A stretch of DNA of 64,000 nt, taken from assembly GCF_904846285.1 (NCBI RefSeq), contig NZ_CAJHAD010000001.1:393324-457323 (forward strand). Reading direction: 5' to 3'. Origin of the DNA: Psychrobacter immobilis (GTDB lineage Bacteria > Pseudomonadota > Gammaproteobacteria > Pseudomonadales > Moraxellaceae). A model generated the notes under the pieces. The model had not been told where the DNA came from and made no database searches. It was given only the letters and a program-made list of their open reading frames with translations. This document shows positions 38,029-48,168 of this stretch, piece after piece; position 1 is the first letter of the stretch, and every line of letters starts with the position of its first letter. The position numbers and the translations under genes are program-made.

Positions 38029-39312
38029 ATGGGTGCCAAGAGTCAGTTATTAAAAGATGATAAAAGTAAAAATGCTCATACAGCGAGTGAAGCCATCTCT
38101 GGACTTAATCGTCGCCAGTTTTTATGTCAAATCGGTATCAGTGCAGGGGCGGGGTTGTTGATGAGCCAAAGCATTAGTCAAGCATTAGCATCCAATACTA
38201 TTGAGCTAGATAATACGTTATTAACCAAAGACGATTTGCCAACGGTTTTGATGGATAAGAGCCTGCCATCAAAACAAGCAGCACCCGAAACATTGCAGGC
38301 GCAAACGAGTTGTATCACACCAAGTATAGAGACACGGCTTTTTGCCAGCTCCAATGTCGGTGGTAGTGACGAGCGCAATCAATTGGCATTAGATCGTTTG
38401 GCTTGTGCAGGTTTTAAAGTCGACAATCCTGCGATTACCACTCGGCAGTATTTACGTTTTGCTGGTACGGATTCGCAGCGAGCCAGTGATTTACAAAACA
38501 TCGCGACGGGTGCGATTAAAGCGCCTAAACTGCTACTTGGCGTACGCGGTGGTTATGGTGCTGTACGTTTATTACCAATGGTTGATTGGTCGACGCTTGG
38601 GCGCATTATGAAGGAGCGCGGCACGATACTGGCAGGCTTTAGCGATGTGACTGCGATTCAGTGTGCGCTACTGGCAAAAGGAGGCATGAGCTCACTTTCC
38701 GCCCCGATGCTTTATAGTGAGTTTGGTAAAAACAAACCCGACCAAGTTAGCTGCCGACAATTTGTGCAGGCACTAACCAATCCTAATCTAGCTATCAGCA
38801 TACGTGATGCGTCTTTAACCAGCCCTAATTTACCGAGTATTCTGACAAATTCTGAGCCAAAAACGATAACGGGCACTATTTGGGGTGGCAATCTGAGTGT
38901 GGTATCGGCGCTAGCAGGTAGTGAGTATTTACCACGTATTGACGGCGGTATTGTGTTCTTAGAAGATGTGGGCGAGCAAGCCTATCGTATTGAGCGCATG
39001 CTGTATGATTTGTATCTAGGAGGCGCGTTTAAAGGTCAGCAAGCAATCGTATTTGGTGCATTATCGAGTACAGGTGAGGACAGTTATGACAAGCGTTATG
39101 ATGTTGCCACGGTGGTTCGTCAATTGCATAAGCTGACAGGATTGCCTATTTATAGCGGTATGAGCTTTGGTCATATTGGACAAAAACACAGCTTTCCACT
39201 GGGGGCAACGTGTCAAATTAGCCCCAATGCAATCGGCGGCTACCAATTAACATTTACGGATTATCCAACAATTAAAGCTGATGCGATTCATGTCGAAGGG
39301 TTGTGGCAATAA
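38029..39312 (+). CDS. S66-family L,D-carboxypeptidase with Tat signal
   Basis: 427 residues. The S66 catalytic triad appears as S205 in GFSDVTAI, E312 in VFLEDVGEQAYRIERM and H382 in MSFGHIGQ; GVRGGYGAVRLL is typical of LdcA-type enzymes, which trim D-Ala from muropeptides. Unusually the N-terminus has a twin-arginine signal (LNRRQFLCQIG, then a hydrophobic run to QALA) and about 100 extra residues, whereas classical LdcA is cytoplasmic. The start is the ATG at 38029. It stands alone, followed by a palindromic repeat. Confidence 0.85.
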   Translation: MGAKSQLLKDDKSKNAHTASEAISGLNRRQFLCQIGISAGAGLLMSQSISQALASNTIELDNTLLTKDDLPTVLMDKSLPSKQAAPETLQAQTSCITPSIETRLFASSNVGGSDERNQLALDRLACAGFKVDNPAITTRQYLRFAGTDSQRASDLQNIATGAIKAPKLLLGVRGGYGAVRLLPMVDWSTLGRIMKERGTILAGFSDVTAIQCALLAKGGMSSLSAPMLYSEFGKNKPDQVSCRQFVQALTNPNLAISIRDASLTSPNLPSILTNSEPKTITGTIWGGNLSVVSALAGSEYLPRIDGGIVFLEDVGEQAYRIERMLYDLYLGGAFKGQQAIVFGALSSTGEDSYDKRYDVATVVRQLHKLTGLPIYSGMSFGHIGQKHSFPLGATCQISPNAIGGYQLTFTDYPTIKADAIHVEGLWQ

Positions 39313-39321
39313 AATTTAGGT

Positions 39322-39441
39322 CTATAAAGTTTTTTGCTGTGATAAATTTTCTTTGCTTGCTGTGTAACTTCGCCACTTCAGAGTCTGAAGAGAACATATC
39401 ACAGCAGCAACCTATTACTTTCAAAAGGCATCTGCTATAAA
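39322..39441. repeat. Palindromic intergenic repeat related to the 138-bp element
   Basis: GCTGTGATA (39336) and TATCACAGC (39397) form inverted arms around a CTTCAGA/TCTGAAG palindrome, bounded by CTATAA and TATAAA. The core ATAAATTTTCTTTGCTTGCTG (39342-39362) matches 20 of 21 bases in the MITE copies at 7974 and 62131. It is probably a diverged relative, and it may also end transcription of both convergent neighbours. Confidence 0.45.
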
Positions 39442-39442
39442 G

Positions 39443-40465
39443 TTAAATCGCTAAGCGCGAAAACTTATCTTGATACTCTTTCGGGGTCAGCTCAGTGGCA
39501 CGCTTAAAAAGCCGAGTGAATGATGAGATATCATCGTAGCCAACTTGCTCCGCCAGCGATTTTATCGTGACATTTCCTGACTCTAATAAACGTTTTGCCT
39601 GTTCAATTCTGACCGCTTGAATATATTCGATCGGACGCATAGCGACAGACGACTGAAAGCGTCTGTTTAAAGTGCGCGGGGTGATATTAATCATCGCAGC
39701 CAAAGTGCTCACTTGAATAGGATTTTTAAATTTTTCCTCGATAAACTCTTGCACTCGCTTGACCAGCGGGTCTGAATGCGGCTTATGTAAGGTCACATTG
39801 GTATAGCTGTTCTGATTGCCTCGTTTACTATCAATAATCTGAGTTTTTGCCACTTGAGTAGAAATCTCGCGCCCGCAATAGCGCTCTATCAATAATAATC
39901 CCAAGTCATAAAAGGCGCTACCACCTGCCGCACAAAATATGTTGCCAGACTGGTCTTTTGACTGGCTTTTTGAGTGAGTGACAAATTGGTTCTCTTGCAA
40001 ATCAACCAGTGGAAAGTCTGCCTTAAATTTACTCGCATAGCCCCAATGGGTCGTCGCTATCTTATGATCTAACAAACCTGCCTTTGCCAAAAAGAAAGCG
40101 CCGCTACAGTTGCTGGCAATATCCGCCTTGGTGTTAGCTAGCCGCTTTATATGAGCAATTAAATCGCTATTTTGGCTCAATACTTTATCGATCGAATCCC
40201 CAATCGTTGGGATTAATAATAAGTCGCACTCTGTCACTTCCTGAATATCGCAATGCGCTTGCATAATTAAGCGGTTGCTACATCTAATATCGACGCCACC
40301 TAGGCTGGCGATCTGTACATTAAACCTCGGCTCCACTTCCTCATTTAAAAATCGTTGCCAACTGACGCCAGTAAATGAAAATAAATCTAGCGCTCCTGTT
40401 AAAGCGCTACCAAGTACGCCATCGAAACCGACAATGATGACTTTAAAGGGTTTAAAGTAGGGCAT
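39443..40465 (-). CDS. GlxA-type regulator (DJ-1/PfpI domain plus AraC HTH)
   Basis: 340 residues. Residues ~8-200 are a DJ-1/PfpI domain with the nucleophile-type elbow SNCSGAFFLAKAG; residues ~230-335 hold two AraC helix-turn-helix motifs (VSTLAAMINITPRTLNRRF and IKSLAEQVGYDDISSFTRLF). Such proteins activate nearby catabolic operons in response to small nitrogenous or acyl ligands. It is divergent from the acyl-CoA dehydrogenase operon starting at 40647, which is the most likely target. Confidence 0.88.
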   Translation of the reverse strand: MPYFKPFKVIIVGFDGVLGSALTGALDLFSFTGVSWQRFLNEEVEPRFNVQIASLGGVDIRCSNRLIMQAHCDIQEVTECDLLLIPTIGDSIDKVLSQNSDLIAHIKRLANTKADIASNCSGAFFLAKAGLLDHKIATTHWGYASKFKADFPLVDLQENQFVTHSKSQSKDQSGNIFCAAGGSAFYDLGLLLIERYCGREISTQVAKTQIIDSKRGNQNSYTNVTLHKPHSDPLVKRVQEFIEEKFKNPIQVSTLAAMINITPRTLNRRFQSSVAMRPIEYIQAVRIEQAKRLLESGNVTIKSLAEQVGYDDISSFTRLFKRATELTPKEYQDKFSRLAI

Positions 40466-40646
40466 AGTTGTGTAATTTCCTTTAGAAACGTTTTAAAAAT
40501 AGTATTTTCCAACTACGTTTTTCTAATTAAATGTAATTACGCTTGTCTTATTTGACCATAATTATGTCATAAATGACAATACGGCAAGGCGATAAATTAG
40601 ATTAATATCAATACATCACTAAATTTCATAAGCTAATGAGAATACT

Positions 40647-42452
40647 ATGGCAGCAGATACGCTTATCAATGATTTTGAATTACCGTTCCAATTATATGAT
40701 GTATTGGGCGCTGAACATTTAACCGAGCATCCGAAGTTTGCAGAACACAGCCGCGAAACCTTCGATGCAGTATTAGATACCGCTAATAAAATCGCGACTC
40801 AGTTATTCTTACCGCATAACCATGTCGCGGATAAAAACGAGCCGCAATTTGATGGTAAAAACGTTAGCATGATTGACGATGTCAAAGTTGCCTTTGATGC
40901 GTTTCGTGAATCAGGCTTTATCGCGGGCCGTTATAGCTTTGACGATGGCGGCATGCAATTACCGGAAACGGTTATGACGGCGGTAGCAGGCTATTTTATG
41001 GCAGCCAACCCATCAACCACCGCTTATCCATTTTTAACCACGGCGGCGATTAATGTTATCTCACATTTCGCCAGTGATGAGATTAAAAATGCCTTTATGC
41101 CGCGCATGTTGACGGGTGAATTTACGGGCACCATGGCGTTAACTGAGCCACATGCTGGCTCATCGCTTGCCGATATCAAAACCACGGCAGTAAAGCAGGA
41201 CGACGGTTCTTACCGCATAAAAGGCAGCAAGATTTATATCTCAGCGGGTGATCATGAGTTGTCCGACAATATCGTGCATCTGGTTTTAGCAAAAGTACCG
41301 GGCGGTCCTGCTGGCGTCAAAGGCATCTCTTTATTTGCCGTACCAAAATACCGTCTAAATGATGATTTATCGGTTGGCGAGCGCAATGACGTGCATTTGA
41401 CTGGGCTCATTCATAAGCTTGGCTATCGCGGCGCGACTTCTACGGCGTTAAGTTTCGGTGATGTAGGCGAGTGCTATGGCTACCTTATCGGCGAAGAGCA
41501 TTTCGGCCTGCGCTACATGTTTAAGATGATGAATGAAGCGCGCATAGCGGTTGGCTTTGGCGCAGCGATGATTGGCTATCGTGGTTATCAATACTCGCTC
41601 GATTATGCCAAAGACAGGACGCAAGGCAGAATTGCACCCAATAATAAACCTGAAGATGCAGCAACGGCAATCATTCAGCATGGTGATGTGAAGCGTATGC
41701 TCCTTGCGCAAAAAGCCTATAGCGAGGGCGGTATTTCACTCTGTCTATATGGCTCAAATCTGATTGACCGTATCAATACCTGTGAAGATGCTACGCTAAA
41801 AGCTGAGCTGTCAGAGTTATTGGACTTACTTACGCCAGTACTAAAAGCATGGCCGTCTGAATATGGTTCAAAAGCCAATGATTTGGGTATTCAAGTATTG
41901 GGCGGCGCAGGCTATACACGTGAATATCAAGCCGAGCAGTTTTGGCGTGACAATCGTCTCAATCCCATTCATGAAGGCACAAATGGCGTGCAAGCGTTAG
42001 ATTTGTCATTTCGTAAGTTATGGCAAAAAGGTGGTCTGGGTATTCAAATTCTAAAACGTGAAATTACCAAAGATTTAGAGAATATCAGCACACCTGAAAC
42101 CGCAAAACTCGCTGGTAAATTGATGCCTTATATGGGTCATTTGCATGAAGTGCTCATGCATTTAAGCAAAATCCTACAAACGGAAAAAGCCATCACGTTG
42201 ACTGGTAATGCGCAGGCCTTGATGAATATTTTCGCCTCAATCGTGGTCAGTTGGATTTGGATTCGCCAAGCGAGTAAAGCTGAGCAATTATTAAATGATA
42301 CGGCTGACGTTGATAAGCAAAACTTCTATCAAGGTAAAATCCAAGCAGCAAAATATTTTATCGATTGGGAATTGCCGTTAATCAAGCGCGATATTGAGCT
42401 GTTAAATAACGACAATGCAGTATGTATCGATATGCAAGCAGAGTGGTTTTAA
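40647..42452 (+). CDS. Acyl-CoA dehydrogenase, DmdC-like long form
   Basis: 601 residues, longer than classical ~390-residue enzymes owing to a C-terminal extension seen in the DmdC (3-methylmercaptopropionyl-CoA dehydrogenase) and related group. The FAD-binding motifs are MALTEPHAGSSLADIKT and IKGSKIYISAGDHE; the predicted catalytic base is E443 in NPIHEGTNGVQALDL. It introduces the alpha-beta double bond in an acyl-CoA. It heads a four-gene operon with MDR and two SDR enzymes. Substrate could be fatty acyl-CoA or a sulfur analogue; sequence alone does not decide. Confidence 0.88.
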   Translation: MAADTLINDFELPFQLYDVLGAEHLTEHPKFAEHSRETFDAVLDTANKIATQLFLPHNHVADKNEPQFDGKNVSMIDDVKVAFDAFRESGFIAGRYSFDDGGMQLPETVMTAVAGYFMAANPSTTAYPFLTTAAINVISHFASDEIKNAFMPRMLTGEFTGTMALTEPHAGSSLADIKTTAVKQDDGSYRIKGSKIYISAGDHELSDNIVHLVLAKVPGGPAGVKGISLFAVPKYRLNDDLSVGERNDVHLTGLIHKLGYRGATSTALSFGDVGECYGYLIGEEHFGLRYMFKMMNEARIAVGFGAAMIGYRGYQYSLDYAKDRTQGRIAPNNKPEDAATAIIQHGDVKRMLLAQKAYSEGGISLCLYGSNLIDRINTCEDATLKAELSELLDLLTPVLKAWPSEYGSKANDLGIQVLGGAGYTREYQAEQFWRDNRLNPIHEGTNGVQALDLSFRKLWQKGGLGIQILKREITKDLENISTPETAKLAGKLMPYMGHLHEVLMHLSKILQTEKAITLTGNAQALMNIFASIVVSWIWIRQASKAEQLLNDTADVDKQNFYQGKIQAAKYFIDWELPLIKRDIELLNNDNAVCIDMQAEWF

Positions 42453-42508
42453 GGGATTTTGAATCATATTTTGTATTAATAATAAATACAACTTTAAAGG
42501 AATAAATA

Positions 42509-43516
42509 ATGACAACAATCAATAAGCAGTGGCGCTTAAAAGAACGACCTGTTGGCGCGCCGAGTGCAGAGACGTGGGATTATACTGAGTCAGAACTACC
42601 GAATATCACAGACGGTCAGTTACTGATAAAAATTGAATACATCTCGATGGATCCAGCGATGCGTGGTTGGTTAAATGATGCTAAATCTTATATCGAGCCG
42701 GTACAGATTGGTGAGGTGATGCGTGCAGGAACGGTGGGCAAAGTCATCGAAAGTAAGCATGAGAAGTTTGCCGTTGGCGATTATGTCGTAGGTCATAACG
42801 GCGTGCAATCGTATGCGGTCAGCGATGGCGCAGGGCTACATAAAGTCGATCCAAAGCTTGCGCCATTGTCTTATTACTTAGGTGTACTCGGTATGCCGGG
42901 TATGACTGGCTATTTTGGTCTATTAAAAACAGGCGAGCCAAAAGCGGGCGAGACGGTCGTTGTTTCTGGCGCTGCTGGTGCGGTTGGTGGTTTGGTTGGA
43001 CAGATTGCCAAACTCAAAGGCTGCCGCGTGGTCGGTATCGCAGGTGATGCTGAGAAATGTAAGTTCTTAGTCGATGAGCTAGGTTTTGATGCGGCAATCG
43101 ACTACAAAAATGAGAATGTAAAAAAAGCGTTAAAAGAAACCTGTCCAAAAGGTGTCGATGTATTCTTTGACAATGTAGGCGGCGATATCTTAAATGACGT
43201 CCTCACGCAAATTAATCTGCGCGCGCGTATCGTGATTTGCGGTGCGATTAGCCAATATAACACCACCACAGAGGTCAAAGGGCCATCGAACTATTTGTCT
43301 TTATTGGTCAATCGTGCACGTATGGAAGGCATCGTCGTCTTTGATAATATCAAAGAATATCCGACGGCGATGAAAGATATCGCTGGCTGGATTCAGTCTG
43401 GCGAGTTAAAAGTAAAAGATCATATCGTTGAAGGTATCGAAACCTTCCCTGATACGTTGATGATGTTATTTAAAGGTGAAAACTTTGGCAAACTGCTACT
43501 TAAGGTAGAGGGATAA
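42509..43516 (+). CDS. NADPH-dependent MDR oxidoreductase (CurA/YncB-like)
   Basis: 335 residues. It lacks the zinc ligands of alcohol dehydrogenases and has the family N-terminus NKQWRLKERPVGAPS, the signature YISMDPAMRGWL and the nucleotide-binding GAAGAVGGLVGQIAKLKG. This is the leukotriene B4 dehydrogenase/CurA group of alkenal and enone reductases. AAAGGA precedes the start. Three bases separate its stop from the next gene, indicating translational coupling. Confidence 0.88.
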   Translation: MTTINKQWRLKERPVGAPSAETWDYTESELPNITDGQLLIKIEYISMDPAMRGWLNDAKSYIEPVQIGEVMRAGTVGKVIESKHEKFAVGDYVVGHNGVQSYAVSDGAGLHKVDPKLAPLSYYLGVLGMPGMTGYFGLLKTGEPKAGETVVVSGAAGAVGGLVGQIAKLKGCRVVGIAGDAEKCKFLVDELGFDAAIDYKNENVKKALKETCPKGVDVFFDNVGGDILNDVLTQINLRARIVICGAISQYNTTTEVKGPSNYLSLLVNRARMEGIVVFDNIKEYPTAMKDIAGWIQSGELKVKDHIVEGIETFPDTLMMLFKGENFGKLLLKVEG

Positions 43517-43519
43517 ATC

Positions 43520-44302
43520 ATGACACTGAATACAAATGGAATTGCATCAGACGTCTCTGGTAAACGCATTTTAATCACCGGCGGCGCGTCTGGTATAGGT
43601 GCTGCCAGTGCGCTATTGTTAGCCAGTCGCGGTGCGAAAGTGGTGATTGGCGATTTGGCAGAAGAGATGGGTGCTGCTGTTGCCAAGCAAGCCCAACATG
43701 CTGGTAATAGCATAGTCTTTAAAAAAGTCAATGTCACTAGCGGTGATGAAGTACGCGCGTTGTTTGCCTTTGCCATGGAAACATTGGGTGGTCTTGATGT
43801 CGTTATAAATAACGCTGGCATCGACCATCAACCTGCGCCGATGCATGAGCTTAGCGATGAGGATTTTGATCGCAATATCGCCGTTAATTTAAAAGGTGTT
43901 TGGCATTGTATGCGTGCTGCGGTTACTTGTATGGCACCGAATGGCGGTGGTCACGTGATCAATGTTGCCTCGATTGCTGGTTTGCGTTCTGCGCCGCTGT
44001 TATCCGCCTATAGTGCGGCTAAACATGGCGTGATGGGGCTGACTAAATCTGCTGCTCATGAATATGCTCGAGTCAATATCCGCTTTAATGCCGTTTGCCC
44101 AAGCTTTATCGATACGCCAATGGTGCGTAATACCATGGCAAAAATGGACGAGCGCGCCCAGCAAGCGACGATAAAAGCCAGTCCACTACGCCGTTTGGGT
44201 GAAGTTGATGAAGTATCGGGAGCCATTGCTTGGCTGGCGAGCGATGAAAGCAGCTTTATGAATGGTCATGCGTTTACCCTTGATGGCGGTATGTTGGCTT
44301 AA
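43520..44302 (+). CDS. SDR-family oxidoreductase
   Basis: 260 residues. TGGASGIGAAS at residues 20-30 binds NAD(P); the catalytic residues are S151, Y164 and K168 (YSAAKHG). The start follows the previous stop by three bases and uses a GAGGG inside the upstream gene. In its setting it may oxidise a 3-hydroxyacyl-CoA or a related alcohol. Confidence 0.88.
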   Translation: MTLNTNGIASDVSGKRILITGGASGIGAASALLLASRGAKVVIGDLAEEMGAAVAKQAQHAGNSIVFKKVNVTSGDEVRALFAFAMETLGGLDVVINNAGIDHQPAPMHELSDEDFDRNIAVNLKGVWHCMRAAVTCMAPNGGGHVINVASIAGLRSAPLLSAYSAAKHGVMGLTKSAAHEYARVNIRFNAVCPSFIDTPMVRNTMAKMDERAQQATIKASPLRRLGEVDEVSGAIAWLASDESSFMNGHAFTLDGGMLA

Positions 44303-44347
44303 CATCAAAAGTATTTATTAAAATATTTAAAAATATAAGGAATAGCT

Positions 44348-45109
44348 ATGAAAGATTTATTTGATTTAACGGGCAAGATTGCTTTAGTAACTGGCGCAAG
44401 TCGCGGTATTGGTGAATCTATCGCACGCTTATTAGCCTCAAGAGGCGCGCATGTGATCGTGTCTAGCCGTAAGATTGATGCTTGCCAAGCGGTCGCTGAT
44501 AGCATCGTCGCTGAAGGTCATAAAGCCAGCGCCTTTGCTTGTCATGTGGGCGAGATGGCGCAGATTGAGGCGATTTTTGAGCACATCAAAAACGAGTTTG
44601 GGCAAATTGATATCTTAGTCAATAACGCCGCAGCAAATCCTTACTACGGTCATATCTTAGATACAGACTTAGCTGCTTTTGATAAAACTGTGGAAGTTAA
44701 TATTCGCGGTTATTTCTTTATGTCGACGGCTGCTGGCAAGATGATGCGCGAGCAGGGCGGTGGAGTAATTTTAAATACTGCTTCGGTCAATGGCCTAGTC
44801 GCAGGTGACAAGCAAGGAATCTACTCAATCACTAAAGCTGCGGTGATTAGTATGACCAAAGCCTTTGCCAAAGAGTGCGGTCCATTAAATATTCGCGTCA
44901 ATGCCTTATTGCCTGGTCTGACGGATACCAAGTTTGCCTCGGCGTTGACCACCAATGATAAAGTTTTAAAAATGGCGCTACACGCTATTCCTCTAGGGCG
45001 TGTGGCTAATCCTGACGAGATGGCGGGCACGGTATTGTACCTAGTGTCTGATGCCTCAAGTTATACGACGGGCGCTACGATCGTTGTTGATGGCGGTATG
45101 CTGGCTTAG
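44348..45109 (+). CDS. SDR-family oxidoreductase
   Basis: 253 residues. TGASRGIGESIA at residues 15-26, NNAAANPYYG, and S146, Y159, K163 (YSITKAA) mark a classical SDR. The sequence resembles DHRS4/FabG-like dehydrogenases often found beside acyl-CoA dehydrogenases. It is the last gene of the operon, before a terminator. Confidence 0.88.
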   Translation: MKDLFDLTGKIALVTGASRGIGESIARLLASRGAHVIVSSRKIDACQAVADSIVAEGHKASAFACHVGEMAQIEAIFEHIKNEFGQIDILVNNAAANPYYGHILDTDLAAFDKTVEVNIRGYFFMSTAAGKMMREQGGGVILNTASVNGLVAGDKQGIYSITKAAVISMTKAFAKECGPLNIRVNALLPGLTDTKFASALTTNDKVLKMALHAIPLGRVANPDEMAGTVLYLVSDASSYTTGATIVVDGGMLA

Positions 45110-45146
45110 TTATAGATTTATATTTAAAAAATTAGTTTTTTAAATA

Positions 45147-45182
45147 TAAAACCGCATGACTTTAATAGTAATGCGGTTTTTT
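45147..45182 (+). terminator. Operon terminator
   Basis: The stem AAAACCGCAT / ATGCGGTTTT is followed by further T. Confidence 0.88.
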
Positions 45183-45234
45183 AATACCGATGTTTTTATT
45201 CATCCATTTCACTTCTTGCATTGCTATATCTATA

Positions 45235-47802
45235 CTAACTCAATAAAAAAGGCGCAGTGCGACTCTCTTTGGACTTAGCCACCTCTTTAGGCGTACCTTG
45301 TGCGACAATAAGACCACCTTCATCGCCAGCACTCGGGCCCATATCGATAATCCAATCGCTGTTGCTCGCGACTTGCATATCGTGCTCTACCATAATCACC
45401 GTATTACCAGTTGCGACCAGCCCATTTAATTGGGCCATCAGCATCGCGACATCAGAAGGATGTAAACCAGTGGTCGGTTCATCGAGCACATACAGCGTAT
45501 CGCCGCGCTGGGTACGCTGCAATTCGGTAGCAAGCTTGATGCGCTGTGCTTCGCCACCAGACAGTTCGGTCGCTGGTTGCCCAAGTCTTAGATAGCCAAG
45601 CCCAACTTTTAGCAAGGCATCTAATGCGCGCATTATCGGGGCGTCATCAACGAAAAATTCAGAAGCAGCTTCAACCGTTAAATCGAGCACTTCAGCGATG
45701 TTTCTACCTTGATAATTAATTTCTAAGGTTTCGTCATTGTAGCGCTGACCATGGCAAGCTTGGCAAGGCGAGTAAACACTCGGCAGAAATAGCAGCTCAA
45801 CACTGACAAAACCGACGCCTTCGCAATTTGAGCAACGTCCTTTTTTAACGTTAAATGAAAAGCGACCCGCATCGTAACGTCGTGCTTTTGCTTCTTTGGT
45901 AGCGGCAAATAATTTGCGCACATGGTCGAACAGTCCAGTATAAGTCGCCAAATTCGAGCGCGGCGTGCGCCCGATGGCTTTTTGGTCGACGGTGACTAAG
46001 CGTTTTATATGCTCCATACCACTGACTATCTCACCGCCTATTGGCGTTTGTTGCTCTTGCTCAAGTAAAGCCGCTTCATCAGTGGGCGTTTCAATCACGG
46101 TTTTTTGCCCTAGCGCATTGTAGACCAGTTCAACCAACGCCTGACTGACCAAACTCGATTTCCCCGAACCTGAAACGCCTGTTACCGTTGTTAATATCCC
46201 TAAAGGAAATGCGATATCTAACCCTTGTAGATTATTGCGCTCGATATTAGCAAGCTTTAGCCAATGATTAGGTTGTTTTGGCTGCTGGCTTGTTAATTGC
46301 TGGCTTTTCGATTGATGGTCTGTGGAATCATGATTGAAAAGATATTGTCCAGTATAGGAATCAGAGATATCTCGCAAGCCTTCGACAGGGCCGCTATACA
46401 TGATTTCACCGCCATGACTGCCCGCTTTTGGTCCGACATCGACTATCCAATCGGCATGGCGAATGACGCTGACATCATGCTCGACAATGAATAATGAATT
46501 ACCCGCCTCTACCAGCTCGTCTAGAGCGCCTAATAGCGCCTGAGTATCGGCAGGATGGAGGCCAGCAGACGGTTCATCGAGCACGTAAACCACGCCAAAT
46601 AGTTTAGAGCGAATTTGGGTGCCAAGTCTTAGGCGCTGTAGCTCGCCGGGCGATAAGGTAGGTGTTGTGCGTTCAAGGGATAAGTAACCTAGCCCAAGTC
46701 TGGTTAACGCTTGCACACGCGATAAAATGTCACTGGAAATACGCTTGGCAACGATGGCTTTTTCACGGTCGAGCATATCATCGCTGAGTTTTTTATTAGC
46801 AGCGTCTTGAAGTTTTAGCGTCAGTTCAGTCAAGGTTAATTGTGACAGTTCACCAATATCAAGCCCCACAAATTTAACCGACAGCGATTCTTTTTTGAGT
46901 TTTTTACCATGGCAGCTTGGGCATTCTGAAATTTGCATAAACTGCGCCACGCGTTTTTTGGTACGCGGACTTTGGGTGGTGGCAAAAGAATGTAAGACGA
47001 AGTTTTTTGCACTGGTAAAGGTGCCTTTATAATTGGGCTTTTCACCTTTTTTAATCGCCTCGCGTACTTGCTCGAGATTGTATTCTGGGTACACCGGCAC
47101 TTCTGGGGTTTCATTGGTAAATAAAATCCAATCGCGGGTTTGCTTGGGTAACGTGTTCCAAGGTTTATCGATATCGTAGCCAAGTGTCGTCAATATCCGA
47201 CTTAGGTTTTGCCCTTGCCATGCTGGTGGCCATGCAGCAATGGCGCGTTCTCGAATGGTTTTAGTCTTGTCGGGCACGAGCAAATCTTCTGTGACCTCAA
47301 ACACGCGACCAATACCTGAGCAAGTAGGGCAAGCACCTTCTGGCGTATTTGGCGAAAAGGCATCGGCATACAGCATGTCTTGCCCAGCAGGGTACTCGCC
47401 CGCTCGCGAGTACAGCATACGCAGACCATTTGAGATGGTGGTCACGCTACCAACCGATGAGCGTACCGACGGCGTACCGCGTTGTTGTTGCAGGGCGACG
47501 GCTGGTGGTAAGCCTTCTATTGAATCGACATCAGGCTCGCCAACTTGGTCAATTAAGCGCCGTGCATAAGGCGATACCGAATCAAGATAGCGGCGTTGCG
47601 ACTCAGCAAACAAGGTGCCAAACGCCAATGACGACTTGCCTGAGCCTGATATGCCCGTAAAAACAACCAACGCATTACGCGGTAAATCAACATTAATATT
47701 TTTGAGATTATGCACCCGCGCGCCTCTGACCTGAATGCTGTTATCAGCTGAGACTTGGTTGGTGGTAAAAGAAGATTTAGTTTTATTATTATTGTTGCTC
47801 AT
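45235..47802 (-). CDS. UvrA-like ABC ATPase, UvrA2 type
   Basis: 855 residues, versus about 940 for housekeeping UvrA. Two ABC ATPase modules are present: Walker [15 protein letters not shown] and [14 protein letters not shown], signature motifs [14 protein letters not shown] and [14 protein letters not shown], and zinc modules CPTC...CPSC and CSNC...CQAC. The region between the first Walker A and first zinc module is short, as in class II UvrA, which lacks the UvrB-binding domain. Such proteins are linked to damage tolerance or resistance to DNA-binding drugs. The start is followed upstream by a hexamer array. Confidence 0.85.
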   Translation of the reverse strand: MSNNNNKTKSSFTTNQVSADNSIQVRGARVHNLKNINVDLPRNALVVFTGISGSGKSSLAFGTLFAESQRRYLDSVSPYARRLIDQVGEPDVDSIEGLPPAVALQQQRGTPSVRSSVGSVTTISNGLRMLYSRAGEYPAGQDMLYADAFSPNTPEGACPTCSGIGRVFEVTEDLLVPDKTKTIRERAIAAWPPAWQGQNLSRILTTLGYDIDKPWNTLPKQTRDWILFTNETPEVPVYPEYNLEQVREAIKKGEKPNYKGTFTSAKNFVLHSFATTQSPRTKKRVAQFMQISECPSCHGKKLKKESLSVKFVGLDIGELSQLTLTELTLKLQDAANKKLSDDMLDREKAIVAKRISSDILSRVQALTRLGLGYLSLERTTPTLSPGELQRLRLGTQIRSKLFGVVYVLDEPSAGLHPADTQALLGALDELVEAGNSLFIVEHDVSVIRHADWIVDVGPKAGSHGGEIMYSGPVEGLRDISDSYTGQYLFNHDSTDHQSKSQQLTSQQPKQPNHWLKLANIERNNLQGLDIAFPLGILTTVTGVSGSGKSSLVSQALVELVYNALGQKTVIETPTDEAALLEQEQQTPIGGEIVSGMEHIKRLVTVDQKAIGRTPRSNLATYTGLFDHVRKLFAATKEAKARRYDAGRFSFNVKKGRCSNCEGVGFVSVELLFLPSVYSPCQACHGQRYNDETLEINYQGRNIAEVLDLTVEAASEFFVDDAPIMRALDALLKVGLGYLRLGQPATELSGGEAQRIKLATELQRTQRGDTLYVLDEPTTGLHPSDVAMLMAQLNGLVATGNTVIMVEHDMQVASNSDWIIDMGPSAGDEGGLIVAQGTPKEVAKSKESRTAPFLLS

Positions 47803-47827
47803 AAAGAACTTATTCCTATCAGCTCGT

Positions 47828-47857
47828 AGTTTTAGTTTTAGTTTTAGTTTTAGTTTT
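47828..47857. repeat. (AGTTTT)5 hexamer array upstream of the uvrA2-like gene
   Basis: Five perfect copies end 26 bases before the start codon of the minus-strand gene at 47802, in the leader or promoter. Copy-number change would alter spacing between promoter elements. The rest of 47803-48168 is AT-rich with no gene. Confidence 0.75.
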
Positions 47858-48168
47858 AAAAGTATGGGCTAAGAATTTGTTTATTAAAAAGTTTGCTTGT
47901 TAAATAGACAGCTAATCAAAAAATGTCTTAGTAATTTAAAATCATCCTAGCATGGCAAAAAAGAATTTTTGGACGGGCTTACGCTTTACAGACAGAGAAT
48001 AGACATAGTGACGTCAAACGATAACATTTATGAGGTTTACCTTATAAATTGCAGATTATAGATGTTAAGAAATATGGATTTTTGAGAACCGTTAAGCAGG
48101 CAAGTAGCGAGTTAATTGAGAATGCTTTATCATTAACCTTATCTATCCATGATTTATAAAAGTATTTT

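Noticed and set aside
44821..45030. Minus-strand ORFs opposite the SDR genes
   Set aside because: They mirror conserved SDR coding sequence and lack start signals.
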